From Rugamonas sp. A1-17 (lineage in GTDB: Bacteria > Pseudomonadota > Gammaproteobacteria > Burkholderiales > Burkholderiaceae_D), in the NCBI GenBank assembly GCA_025548565.1, contig JAJLPB010000015.1, forward strand, positions 1-64,000: a DNA stretch of 64,000 nt, in the 5' to 3' direction. The notes under the pieces are model-generated. The model saw nothing but the letters and a program-made list of their open reading frames with translations. It was not told the origin of the DNA and did no database searches. Positions 8,323-16,080 of the stretch are shown piece after piece (position 1 is the stretch's first letter; each line of letters opens with the position of its first letter). The position numbers and the translations under genes are program-made.

Positions 8323-9258
8323 ATGTCGAAAGAGAAGAAGCCGGCGGAAGCACCGCGTGCCTTGCGCCTGCCGCCAACCAGGCAGGAATCGGAGTCCGCC
8401 TGGGCCGCCGACCCTGCGGCGCAGAGGCTGGCGCGTGAGCGCAAGGACGCGCAGGTTCGCGGCGTGACGTCGATACAGGCGATGCGAGATGCGATCAAGC
8501 GCGTCTCGCGCGGCCTGCCGGCGATTTCCGAGGTGCCGCGGCTGCGGGCGCTCGACGCCGCCGCGTTCCGCAAGCGCGCCGCCGAAGGGCTGCCCTTCCT
8601 GATGACGGGCATGGTGGACCGCTGGCCGCTGTGTTCCCTGACGCCGGAAGCACTGCGCGCGCAGTACAGCCACCTGCCGGTGCGCGCGCGCGTTGGCGAC
8701 TACATCAACACCGCGTTCGCCCCCGACCGCGCGATGCGGGACATGTCGATGCTGGAGTACCTGGAACTGGTGGCCGCCGGCACGCACGACCTGCCGCCAT
8801 ACCTGGGCAACCTGGAATTGCGTGAGCTGAACCGGCTCTGTCACTGGCCCACGTACTTCGACAAAATGGGGCCGCCGCGCTTCTGGCTCGGCCCCGCAGG
8901 CACGGTGACGCCGCTGCATTGCGACTACGACGACAATATCTTCGCGCAGATCTGGGGCACCAAGCGCATCTTCCTGGCGCCGCCGCATCACGACGAGTTC
9001 CTGTATCCGAACGAGGCCAACGCCATCCTGTTCGGCTCTCCGTTCGATCCCGAGGCGCCGGATTTTGAGAAGTTTCCCCTTGCGCGGCAGGCGGCCACGG
9101 TCGAAGTCATCGTCAATCCGGGCGACATGCTGTACGTGCCGGCCGGCTGGTACCATCAGGTGCGCGCGCTGACGTTCTCGCTGTCGTCGAACCGATGGGC
9201 CAGGGCCGTGCCGTTTGCGCTGAGCGGTGACCAATCCATCGTGCGCTCTGCGGGTTAG
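8323..9258 (+). CDS. Cupin-8/JmjC-type Fe(II), 2-oxoglutarate oxygenase
   Basis: Protein of 311 residues with a basic N-terminal stretch and a JmjC-like double-stranded beta helix. The facial triad is visible: His199 and Asp201 in TPLHCDYDDN and His278 in VPAGWYHQVRAL. The 2-oxoglutarate-binding Lys is probably in GTKRIFLAPP. Fold and order match cupin_8 hydroxylases related to factor-inhibiting HIF; bacterial members hydroxylate ribosomal proteins, peptides or small molecules. The target here is unknown. A TATACT box (8287-8292) upstream may serve as its -10. It is convergent with the secreted protein at 9279. Confidence 0.85.
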   Translation: MSKEKKPAEAPRALRLPPTRQESESAWAADPAAQRLARERKDAQVRGVTSIQAMRDAIKRVSRGLPAISEVPRLRALDAAAFRKRAAEGLPFLMTGMVDRWPLCSLTPEALRAQYSHLPVRARVGDYINTAFAPDRAMRDMSMLEYLELVAAGTHDLPPYLGNLELRELNRLCHWPTYFDKMGPPRFWLGPAGTVTPLHCDYDDNIFAQIWGTKRIFLAPPHHDEFLYPNEANAILFGSPFDPEAPDFEKFPLARQAATVEVIVNPGDMLYVPAGWYHQVRALTFSLSSNRWARAVPFALSGDQSIVRSAG

Positions 9259-9278
9259 TCAGTCCTGGCCCTGGCTGC

Positions 9279-11102
9279 TTACTGCGGCCAGCGCTTGCCG
9301 TACTTGTCCTTGATGAACTGCGTCACGCGCGTGAGATCCTGGTAGCCATTGATCCCCTTGAAGGTGGTGTACATAAAGCCGTTGACACCTTTTACTCCTT
9401 GCGCTTCAGCCGTGTCGAGGGCGTCCATCCAGGCCTTGACTTCCTTGAGCTCTACGCTGGAGTCGTCATAGTAGCCAGCGATGATCTGTTTCAGATTTTT
9501 ATCGCTGAAGAACTTGAGCGACGTAACCGGGTGCTGATTAATCGAATCAGTCCAGTTGACGATCGTGGTAGTGGGCTTGATCCCAAGCCAGGATTCGTAC
9601 AGCGTGCCATTGACTCCCCAATATTGCGGGACCGCGTTTGAATTGGGATCGAACATGTCGTGCCAGACAAACAGCTCCACGCCAGGGTTGTTCGCGGAGA
9701 TGATCTCCTGATGCTTACGGAACGTCTCGGACAGGTATTCGCCGGCGGTTGGCACTTTGCCGAAGGTCGCCTGACAATTGAGTTCGTCCCAGTTAAATAC
9801 CCGGTTCTCGTCGTAGTACATGAAGTACTTCGATGGTTTCCAGGGACCGCTCGTGCTCATCAGGCCGCTGATATTGTCGAAATTCGCCTTCTGAATGTTG
9901 AAGTAGTCGCCGGAGCAAGCGTTGGCCGGTGTCGTAAACATCGAAAACATATTTTTCGCGGACTGGTAGGACGATACGCGCAGTTCCTGGCCTTCGCTGA
10001 TCGACGTGGTCTGCGGCAGGATCAGCTTCTCGACGTCTACCGTATAGTCCTTGCCTTCGACATAGGTAATGCTGCCATCGGCGGAGCTCACCGTGACTGG
10101 GAGAGACTGCTTTCGGCGAATCGTATGGGCGAGGCCTATTTCTTTGATGTCGATGTCGTCCATCCACACCGTGCCTGTTCCGGCGGCGCTGCGGGACCAC
10201 GAACCGATGTATAAGTCCAGGTCCGAGAAGTTGCCGGTATTGAAGTCGATGCTGTACTGCACCCAGGTATCCGGTGTCGCGGTCGGCAGGACGTTGGCGG
10301 CGGTCGCCCATCCGCCGCCGACGCTGGTCCAGCCAAGCCCGGCAGACGCGTTCTGATACATGGGCATTACCGAACCGGCCTGTAAGACTTTGATCTGGAA
10401 TGGGGCATCATAATTCTCGGCCCTTATCCAGTAGGTCATGCGGTAGGCCGAGCGCGGACGAAGGTTGTGGAGTGCGCGAAAAAGGCGGCTGGCTTTCCCG
10501 GCAAGCGGTTGCGTGAATTTCACCGAACGCGATCCCGAGTGAGATACTATGTTGTCGTAGGAGATGGTGCCGGCATCACTATCAATAAGCTTCCACGCCG
10601 GATCATTCTTCTCGAAGCTCTGATCGTTCAGCTCAGCGAGCAGCGATGCGCCGACCGGTACTGCGACTCCTCCCGATATCGCGATGAACGGGGTAGCGTT
10701 GACCGGGAATGCTTCAATCAGCTCCGGGTCGCTCACGGCGGGGACTTCCATGCCGCCGCCGACGGGGATCAATTCGATATCATTGCGTTTCGCTTCGTCG
10801 AGAACGGCCTTGAAACTGGCGTTGTATTTCGAGGACATCTTGGACGGAGTCAGCATCACAGAATAATTGGCCTCACCGCCGGCGTTGTAGGCAATGCCGT
10901 TGTAGCCCAGCGTTTTGGCCATGCCGATGACCTCGATGAGCTTCTGGCGCGTGGTGTCGTCGACGATATTCCCGCCGAAGTAGATCCAGCGCTTTTGAAA
11001 GCAGTTGTCGCAGGACGTGTCGGCCGCGAAAGTGGAGGTTGCCGCGGTCAGAGACAGTGCGGCCAGGGCCAGGGTTTTTAAGGCAAAGCGTGGAAGAATC
11101 AT
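9279..11102 (-). CDS. Secreted glycosidase-like TIM-barrel protein with inserted carbohydrate-binding domain
   Basis: Exported protein of 607 residues; the signal peptide ends near residue 27 (STFA-ADT). The N-terminal part (about 35-140) and C-terminal part (about 420-607) look like two halves of a TIM barrel (LGYNGIAYNAGGE; MYYDENRVFNWDE; LFVWHDMFDPN; IIAGYYDDSS). Between them sits a beta-sandwich (about 155-330: YDNIVSHSGSRSVKFTQ ... DTWVQYSIDFNTG ... VWMDDIDIKEIG) that resembles a galactose-binding or CBM4/9-like module. The acidic pair D-E in YYDENRVFNWDE recalls GH20-type catalytic acids. Family assignment is inference. The gene is somewhat AT-richer than its neighbours, consistent with transfer. 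Confidence 0.6.
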   Translation of the reverse strand: MILPRFALKTLALAALSLTAATSTFAADTSCDNCFQKRWIYFGGNIVDDTTRQKLIEVIGMAKTLGYNGIAYNAGGEANYSVMLTPSKMSSKYNASFKAVLDEAKRNDIELIPVGGGMEVPAVSDPELIEAFPVNATPFIAISGGVAVPVGASLLAELNDQSFEKNDPAWKLIDSDAGTISYDNIVSHSGSRSVKFTQPLAGKASRLFRALHNLRPRSAYRMTYWIRAENYDAPFQIKVLQAGSVMPMYQNASAGLGWTSVGGGWATAANVLPTATPDTWVQYSIDFNTGNFSDLDLYIGSWSRSAAGTGTVWMDDIDIKEIGLAHTIRRKQSLPVTVSSADGSITYVEGKDYTVDVEKLILPQTTSISEGQELRVSSYQSAKNMFSMFTTPANACSGDYFNIQKANFDNISGLMSTSGPWKPSKYFMYYDENRVFNWDELNCQATFGKVPTAGEYLSETFRKHQEIISANNPGVELFVWHDMFDPNSNAVPQYWGVNGTLYESWLGIKPTTTIVNWTDSINQHPVTSLKFFSDKNLKQIIAGYYDDSSVELKEVKAWMDALDTAEAQGVKGVNGFMYTTFKGINGYQDLTRVTQFIKDKYGKRWPQ

Positions 11103-11248
11103 ATCGGCTCCAATGGTAGATTGCCGGAATGATAGTAATTTCTAAATATTAAATCAATAATTATTGTTCTTTTTTTATGGATTTTAAGGCTGCCGATGCG
11201 CCGGGCTTTGCACCGACGGCCCCGGTGCTGGAGGCGCTGCGATAGACG

Positions 11249-11536
11249 CTACGGCTTGCCGGCCTTGGCGACATAACGTCGCTCGCCGGTGCCGGGATCG
11301 TACAGAACCTCCATCGCCGCACCGGACTCGGGGTCGATGAATTGTTCGCCGGTTGGTTGCCAGTTGCCGCCCGTGGCTGGCGGCTTTCGATAGCGCCAGC
11401 GTTCGAACAGCACCGCCACCGCGACCACGCTGCCCCAGACGGCGACCGGCGTCGCCTCGGCGTGGCCGGTGAGCAGGCCGATCGCGCCGGCGGCGGCGAC
11501 CAGCAGCGCGATGACGAGTATCGCGTTGCGCAGCAT
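11249..11536 (-). CDS. Small two-helix membrane protein
   Basis: A 95-residue protein of unknown function. Residues 4-22 and 30-45 are hydrophobic helices, followed by a basic stretch RWRYRKPP and a soluble tail with EVLYDPGTGERRYVAKAGKP, a short motif seen in membrane-anchored small envelope proteins. Its ATG lies one base after the stop of the YbjQ-type gene upstream, so the two are certainly one transcript. I do not recognise the family. Confidence 0.7.
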   Translation of the reverse strand: MLRNAILVIALLVAAAGAIGLLTGHAEATPVAVWGSVVAVAVLFERWRYRKPPATGGNWQPTGEQFIDPESGAAMEVLYDPGTGERRYVAKAGKP

Positions 11537-11537
11537 G

Positions 11538-11858
11538 TCAGGCTTTCTCGACCACGACGACCGTGCCGTAGGCGACGATCTCGCTCATGGTCTGGCCGAT
11601 CTCGGAAGAGTCGAAGCGCATCATGACGACTGCGTTGCCGCCCATCTGCTGCGCGTTCTTGACCATGCGGTCGAGCGCATGGCGGCGCGTTTCCTCCAGC
11701 AGCGCGGTGTATTCCAGGATCTCGCCGCCGAAGATGGAGCGCAGCCCGGCCATCAGGTTGCCCGCCAGGCCCCGGCTGCGCACGACCACGCCGAATACCT
11801 GCCCCTTCACTTCCACTACCCGGTAGCCTGCGACGTTTTCTGTGGTGGTGACCAGCAT
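11538..11858 (-). CDS. YbjQ family (UPF0145) protein
   Basis: A 106-residue YbjQ/UPF0145 protein, sometimes described as a putative heavy-metal-binding domain. Typical features are the start MLVTTTENVAGYRVVEVKGQVFG, the central GGEILEYTALLEETRRHALDRM and NAQQMGGNAVVMMRFDSSEIG. The family forms a pentameric beta-rich fold; its function is not established. It is the first gene of a two-gene unit with the membrane protein that follows after one base. Confidence 0.9.
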   Translation of the reverse strand: MLVTTTENVAGYRVVEVKGQVFGVVVRSRGLAGNLMAGLRSIFGGEILEYTALLEETRRHALDRMVKNAQQMGGNAVVMMRFDSSEIGQTMSEIVAYGTVVVVEKA

Positions 11859-11947
11859 GATTTTCTTTCGGTGGTTGATAATGGATCTACTTTAGCGCAT
11901 GCCAGGGCCGATGCCACGGCAATCGTCTGCGGCTTTCACCGGAAACT

Positions 11948-12763
11948 CTACCTGCAGTTTTGTTCGATGAAGCTGAACACGTCGGCGAACCATATGTCAG
12001 CACCGCGATAAGCGAAGCTGTGGCCTTCCGCGGCGCTTTTGCCGAAGGCGCCGTAGGTTTTTACCACGCTGGTTTTTCCGGCTTGCGAGCGCTCCGCGGA
12101 CAATACCTGGCCGGGCTCCAGATTGAAATCGTTCGCGGCCTGGAAGAACATCATCGGACTGGCGGCGTTGCGGACGGCCGACTTCATCACCTCCTGGAGC
12201 TCGGGCGATTGCGACCAGCTCTCGGCGCCGCCGGATGCGACCACCGCGGCGCAGTAAGGCGCCCTGGCGGCACCCAGTATCGCCTCCACCCCGCCGAAGG
12301 AATTGCCGGCGACAGCCACCGGTTTTCCCCGCGAGTAGGGCTGCGATTGTATCCATGCCAGCGCTGCCAGTTGGTCGTCGAGATGGTCGGTGCTGAGCAA
12401 GCGTGTCATCGTGCGCGAAGCTTCCCGCATGCCGCCGCGCGCGGCGGCAGCCTTGATCTCGTCGCCGATGTAAGGGCCGGCATCGGCGCTGTAGCCCTGG
12501 CCGCGCCGGTAGGGCATGAAGAACAACCAGCCCCGCGCGGCGAACAGCGGCCCGATGATTTTAGCGGCCTGGCTGTTCAACATGCCCGCCGCGCTGCCGT
12601 GGTTATACAGCAGCACCGGGAAGGGGCCTTCGCCCGATGGCCTGTATAGCTCACCGCCCAGCGTTCCTGTCTTGCCGGGAAAGTGGACAACCTCCGGTTC
12701 GGCCGCCTGCGCGCCGGCGGCCAGGATGCAGAACAAGGCCGTTGGAAGCGCGTGACGGCGCAT
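11948..12763 (-). CDS. Secreted dienelactone-hydrolase-like alpha/beta hydrolase
   Basis: Exported hydrolase of 271 residues; the signal peptide spans about residues 1-20 (AQA-AEP). The catalytic triad is intact: nucleophile Ser155 in A-G-N-S-F-G-G, a likely acid in QAANDFNLEPG and His in AEGHSFAY. The architecture fits the dienelactone hydrolase/BAAT-like group that cleaves esters or lactones. The start lies only 10 nt after the selD (senC) stop on the same strand, so it may be the last gene of the senB-senC transcript. Whether that has meaning for selenium metabolism is unknown; it could equally be read-through. Confidence 0.8.
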   Translation of the reverse strand: MRRHALPTALFCILAAGAQAAEPEVVHFPGKTGTLGGELYRPSGEGPFPVLLYNHGSAAGMLNSQAAKIIGPLFAARGWLFFMPYRRGQGYSADAGPYIGDEIKAAAARGGMREASRTMTRLLSTDHLDDQLAALAWIQSQPYSRGKPVAVAGNSFGGVEAILGAARAPYCAAVVASGGAESWSQSPELQEVMKSAVRNAASPMMFFQAANDFNLEPGQVLSAERSQAGKTSVVKTYGAFGKSAAEGHSFAYRGADIWFADVFSFIEQNCR

Positions 12764-12773
12764 CGGGCGGACC

Positions 12774-13820
12774 TTAGCCGACCGTCACGCGCGCCGCGCC
12801 GTTGGCCATGCGGCCGATGACGGCCGCTTCGCCGAAGCCTTCGCGGCGGAACAGTGCCAGCACTTCGTCGACGCTGCCGGCATCGCATGACACCAGCAGG
12901 CCGCCGGAGGTTTGCGGATCGGTCAGCAGCATGTGCTGCGCCTGCGACACCGTCGGCGACAGCTCCACATCCTTGCCGTATGCGTCCCAGTTGCGGCCGG
13001 AGGCGCCGGTGAAGTAGCCGTCGTGCGCCAGCTGCTCGACGCCCGGCAGCAGCGGGATCCTGGCCATGTCGAGATGCGCCGTGAGCTTGGCACCGCGCGC
13101 CAGTTCCAGCAGGTGGCCCAGCAGGCCGAAGCCGGTGACGTCGGTCAGCGCGTGCACGCCCGCCATCTCCGACAGCGCCTTGCCTGGCTTATTGAGTTTG
13201 GTGGTGTTGGCGATCATGGCCTGGTAGCCGGCGGCGTCCAGCTTGTCCTTCTTCAGCGCGGCCGACAGCACGCCCACGCCCAGCGGTTTGCCCAGCACCA
13301 GCACGTCGCCGGCCCTGGCGTCGGCGTTGCGCTTGACCTTCGATGGATGGACGAGGCCCAGCACCACCAGGCCGTAGATCGGTTCGACCGAGTCGATGGT
13401 GTGGCCGCCTGCGATGGGGATGCCGGCTTCGGCGCAGATCGATTCGCCGCCCTTGATGATCTGGCCGATGGTCTCCAGCGGCAGTTTGTTGATCGGCATG
13501 CCGACCAGGGCCAGCGCCATGATCGGCGTGCCGCCCATGGCGTAGACGTCGGAGATGGCGTTGGTGGCGGCGATGCGGCCGAAGTCGAACGGGTCGTCGA
13601 CGATGGGCATGAAGAAGTCGGTGGTGGCGATCAGCGCCTGCTCGTCATTGAGTTTGTAGACGGCGGCGTCGTCGGCGGTCTCGATGCCGACCATCAGCTC
13701 CTTCGGCACCGGGAAGCCGGATGAATTTTTCAGGATCTCGGACAGCACGCCCGGCGCGATCTTGCAGCCGCAGCCGCCGCCATGGGAGAAGGAGGTCAGT
13801 TTGATTGGGTCATTGCTCAT
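12774..13820 (-). CDS. selD: Selenide, water dikinase (SelD/SenC)
   Basis: Makes selenophosphate from selenide and ATP. The 348-residue protein has the N-terminal loop SHGGGCGCK with Cys17 and Lys20 at the same numbers as in E. coli SelD. It continues with the AIRS-family nucleotide-binding segments (FGRIAATNAISDVYAMGG, GGHTIDSVEPIYG, DVTGFGLLGHLLE, TDPQTSGGLL). Its ATG overlaps the stop of senB by 4 nt (ATGA). Neither selA/selB nor the tRNA 2-selenouridine synthase gene is nearby; instead it lies with senB and senA, so it plays the SenC role in selenoneine synthesis. It may also feed other selenophosphate users in the cell. Confidence 0.95.
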   Translation of the reverse strand: MSNDPIKLTSFSHGGGCGCKIAPGVLSEILKNSSGFPVPKELMVGIETADDAAVYKLNDEQALIATTDFFMPIVDDPFDFGRIAATNAISDVYAMGGTPIMALALVGMPINKLPLETIGQIIKGGESICAEAGIPIAGGHTIDSVEPIYGLVVLGLVHPSKVKRNADARAGDVLVLGKPLGVGVLSAALKKDKLDAAGYQAMIANTTKLNKPGKALSEMAGVHALTDVTGFGLLGHLLELARGAKLTAHLDMARIPLLPGVEQLAHDGYFTGASGRNWDAYGKDVELSPTVSQAQHMLLTDPQTSGGLLVSCDAGSVDEVLALFRREGFGEAAVIGRMANGAARVTVG

Positions 13821-14809
13821 GATGTCGTTCCTTGTTTAGACTTGTGCAGCAGATTATCCACCAACTCCAGCAAAGCTGCCTGCTCGGCCGCCGGAGCGAA
13901 TAGGGGCGCGCGCGCATCGCACTGGGCGCGCAGCAGTGTGTGGAAGTCCGGTTCGGCCAGCGCGCGGTCGATCAGGCGGGCCAGCGCGGCGGCGTCGCCG
14001 GGCGGGAAGTAGCCGGCGTAGTCGTCGCCCAGCATGCCCCGGTTTCCGCTGATGTCGCTCGCCAGCACCGGCACGCCGCTGCAAACGGCTTCGATGATGA
14101 CGTTGGCGCCGCCCTCCATATGCGAGGTGATCGCCATCAGGAAGCTGCGCTTGAGGCGCTGCCGCGTGGCCGCATGCGGCAGGGCGCCCAGCCACCGGTA
14201 GCGCGGATGGGCGGCGGCCGTGGCCAGCGCGGCCTGCTCCAGCGCCGGTTCCAGCGCGCCGCCGATGTGGACCAGGCGCGCCTTGGGCGACGTGACCAGC
14301 GCGGCGGCGCGCATGAAGGTCAGCGGATCTTTTTCGGAGCGCAGGTGGCCGACCATGCTGATGTCCATGTGCCGCTTGTTGACAGGCCGCGCGGGCCGCA
14401 GCGTGGGCGCCGACTGGAAGATCACGCTGGCCTTGGCGCGCAGCGGCGCGGGCAGGGTGTCCATGCCGGCCGGTTGCAGCACCACCAGCGCGCTGGCCTG
14501 GCGCAGCGCCTGCCGGGCGCTGGCGTCGGTCTGGATGTCGCGATACAGGTCGGTCCCGGTCAGCAGCAGGATCGATGGCCGTTGCGGATACGCGCGGGCG
14601 TAGGCATCGAGCGAGGGCGCGGAGCGGCGCGCATGCAGCGCGATCAGCAGGTCGGGCGTCGCGTTGGCGCCGCCTTCCGGCCACTGTTGTGAAATCGATA
14701 CCCGGTACCGTGTGCGCAGAAAACGCGCCCAGCGGCTGGCGCTCTGCCAGTTGCCGTTGTTGGCCCGCGCCGAGGCCGGGCTGACGATCCAGATATGGGG
14801 TGCGCTCAC
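13817..14809 (-). CDS. senB: Selenosugar synthase SenB (GT4-like glycosyltransferase)
   Basis: A 330-residue protein of the glycosyltransferase-B fold. SenB homologues couple selenophosphate to a UDP-sugar (UDP-GlcNAc in the characterised case) to give a 1-seleno-sugar. The N-terminal Rossmann half has PHIWIVSPASARANNGNWQ and a probable donor loop. The C-terminal half has VGHLRSEKDPLTFMRAA, GALPHAATRQRLKRS and the donor-binding EGGANVIIEAVCSGVPVLAS. Start is GTG 14809. The stop overlaps selD (ATGA), showing tight coupling with selenophosphate supply. The divergent neighbour is senA. Without that context the protein would look like an ordinary group 1 glycosyltransferase. Confidence 0.9.
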   Translation of the reverse strand: MSAPHIWIVSPASARANNGNWQSASRWARFLRTRYRVSISQQWPEGGANATPDLLIALHARRSAPSLDAYARAYPQRPSILLLTGTDLYRDIQTDASARQALRQASALVVLQPAGMDTLPAPLRAKASVIFQSAPTLRPARPVNKRHMDISMVGHLRSEKDPLTFMRAAALVTSPKARLVHIGGALEPALEQAALATAAAHPRYRWLGALPHAATRQRLKRSFLMAITSHMEGGANVIIEAVCSGVPVLASDISGNRGMLGDDYAGYFPPGDAAALARLIDRALAEPDFHTLLRAQCDARAPLFAPAAEQAALLELVDNLLHKSKQGTTS

Positions 14810-14843
14810 TGGTGTTTTGGCTAAAAATCGTTACAATCGGCCC
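14810..14843. promoter_or_regulatory. senA/senB divergent promoter gap
   Basis: Only 34 bp separate the start codons of senB (GTG 14809, minus) and senA (ATG 14844, plus). On the plus strand TACAAT (14832-14837) is a good -10 box that ends 6 nt before the senA ATG, which implies a leaderless senA message. No clear -35 box stands at the right distance. Promoter elements of each gene must overlap the other gene's 5' end. Confidence 0.45.
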
Positions 14844-16046
14844 ATGACTTCCAACCCAACTTCGTTCAGGAGCGCCTCGCCGCAGCAGATGGCGCAGGCG
14901 CTGCAGCATGCGCGGGATTATACGCTGTCGTTGTTCGAGTGCTTCGCCGCCGCCGGCATGGACGTGGCGGAGCGCGTGCCGCAGCTGCGCATCGTCAATC
15001 CGCCGTTGTGGGAGCTGGGCCACACCGCCTGGTTCGCGGAATGGTTCATCCTGCGCGCGGCCGATTCCAGCCACCCGGCCGACGCCCACGGGAACTGCTT
15101 GCTGACCAAGGGCGACGACTGGTTCGATTCGGCGCGCGTGCCGCACCGCAGCCGCTGGACGCTGGACCTGCCCAGCACCGGCGCGCTGAAGACCTACTGC
15201 CGCGAAGTGCTGGACCGTGTGCTCGACAGACTGTCGCGCGAACCGAACGACGACGCGGCGCTGTATCCCTACCGGCTGGCGCTGGCGCACGAGGACATGC
15301 ACGGCGAAGCGCTGCTCTACACCTTGCAGACATTGGGCTTGCCCGCGCCGGAGCGGGCCGCGCACAACGGCCAGCAGTTGTTCGCGCCGTCGGAGATCGG
15401 CTTCCCTGGCGGGACCATCCAGCTGGGCAGCGCCGAGGGGAATGGCTTCGTGTTCGACAACGAGCGTCAGGCGCACGCCTTCCGCGTGGCGCCGTTCACC
15501 ATCGACAGCACGCTGGTGACGAACGCGCAGTATGCCGATTTCGTCGGCGACGGCGGCTACGACAACCGCCAGTTCTGGAGCAGCGCCGGCGCCGACTGGC
15601 TGATGCGCCAGGAGCGTTCGGCGCCGCGCTACTGGCAGCGCGACGGCGGTCAATGGCGCACGGTGCGCTTCGGCCAGCCCGCGACGCTGGCCGGCGCCGA
15701 GCCGGTGCGGCATCTGAACCTGTACGAGGCGCAGGCTTACTGCTCCTGGGCCGGGCGCCGCCTGCCGACCGAGGCGGAGTGGGAGTATGCGGCGCTGTCC
15801 GGCCATCCGGCGTTCCGCTGGGGGCAGTTGTGGGAATGGACCGCGTCGCCGTTCGATCCTTATCCCGGCTTCCAGGCGGACCGCTACCGCGAATATTCGG
15901 AGCCATGGTTCTCCACTCATCAAACCTTGCGCGGCGCCTCGTTCGCCACGCCGCCACGTTTCGTCAACGCTCGCTTCCGCAATTTCTTCCTGCCCGAGCG
16001 CGACGACATCTTCGCCGGATTCCGCACCTGTGCGTGGCCCGGATAA
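14844..16046 (+). CDS. senA: Selenoneine synthase SenA (EgtB-like)
   Basis: Non-haem iron enzyme of 400 residues, paralogous to ergothioneine synthase EgtB. In characterised systems SenA forms the carbon-selenium bond between hercynine and the SenB selenosugar. An N-terminal DinB-like four-helix part carries the iron ligands: His60 in ELGHTAWF and His149/His153 in LAHEDMH. The C-terminal formylglycine-generating-enzyme-type domain (about 185-400) shows FPGGTIQLGS, FTIDSTLVTNAQYADFV, RRLPTEAEWEYAA and WEWTASPF. ATG 14844 is chosen because an in-frame extension upstream would run through the senB 5' end. No egtD (hercynine synthesis) is seen in this window. Confidence 0.93.
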   Translation: MTSNPTSFRSASPQQMAQALQHARDYTLSLFECFAAAGMDVAERVPQLRIVNPPLWELGHTAWFAEWFILRAADSSHPADAHGNCLLTKGDDWFDSARVPHRSRWTLDLPSTGALKTYCREVLDRVLDRLSREPNDDAALYPYRLALAHEDMHGEALLYTLQTLGLPAPERAAHNGQQLFAPSEIGFPGGTIQLGSAEGNGFVFDNERQAHAFRVAPFTIDSTLVTNAQYADFVGDGGYDNRQFWSSAGADWLMRQERSAPRYWQRDGGQWRTVRFGQPATLAGAEPVRHLNLYEAQAYCSWAGRRLPTEAEWEYAALSGHPAFRWGQLWEWTASPFDPYPGFQADRYREYSEPWFSTHQTLRGASFATPPRFVNARFRNFFLPERDDIFAGFRTCAWPG

Positions 16047-16080
16047 CATCAACAATAAGCAGACTCTCTTCGGGAACTCC

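Noticed and set aside
14664..14843. N-terminal extension of senA
   Set aside because: In-frame codons run through the senB 5' region and do not match the EgtB-family start; ATG 14844 gives the normal N-terminus.
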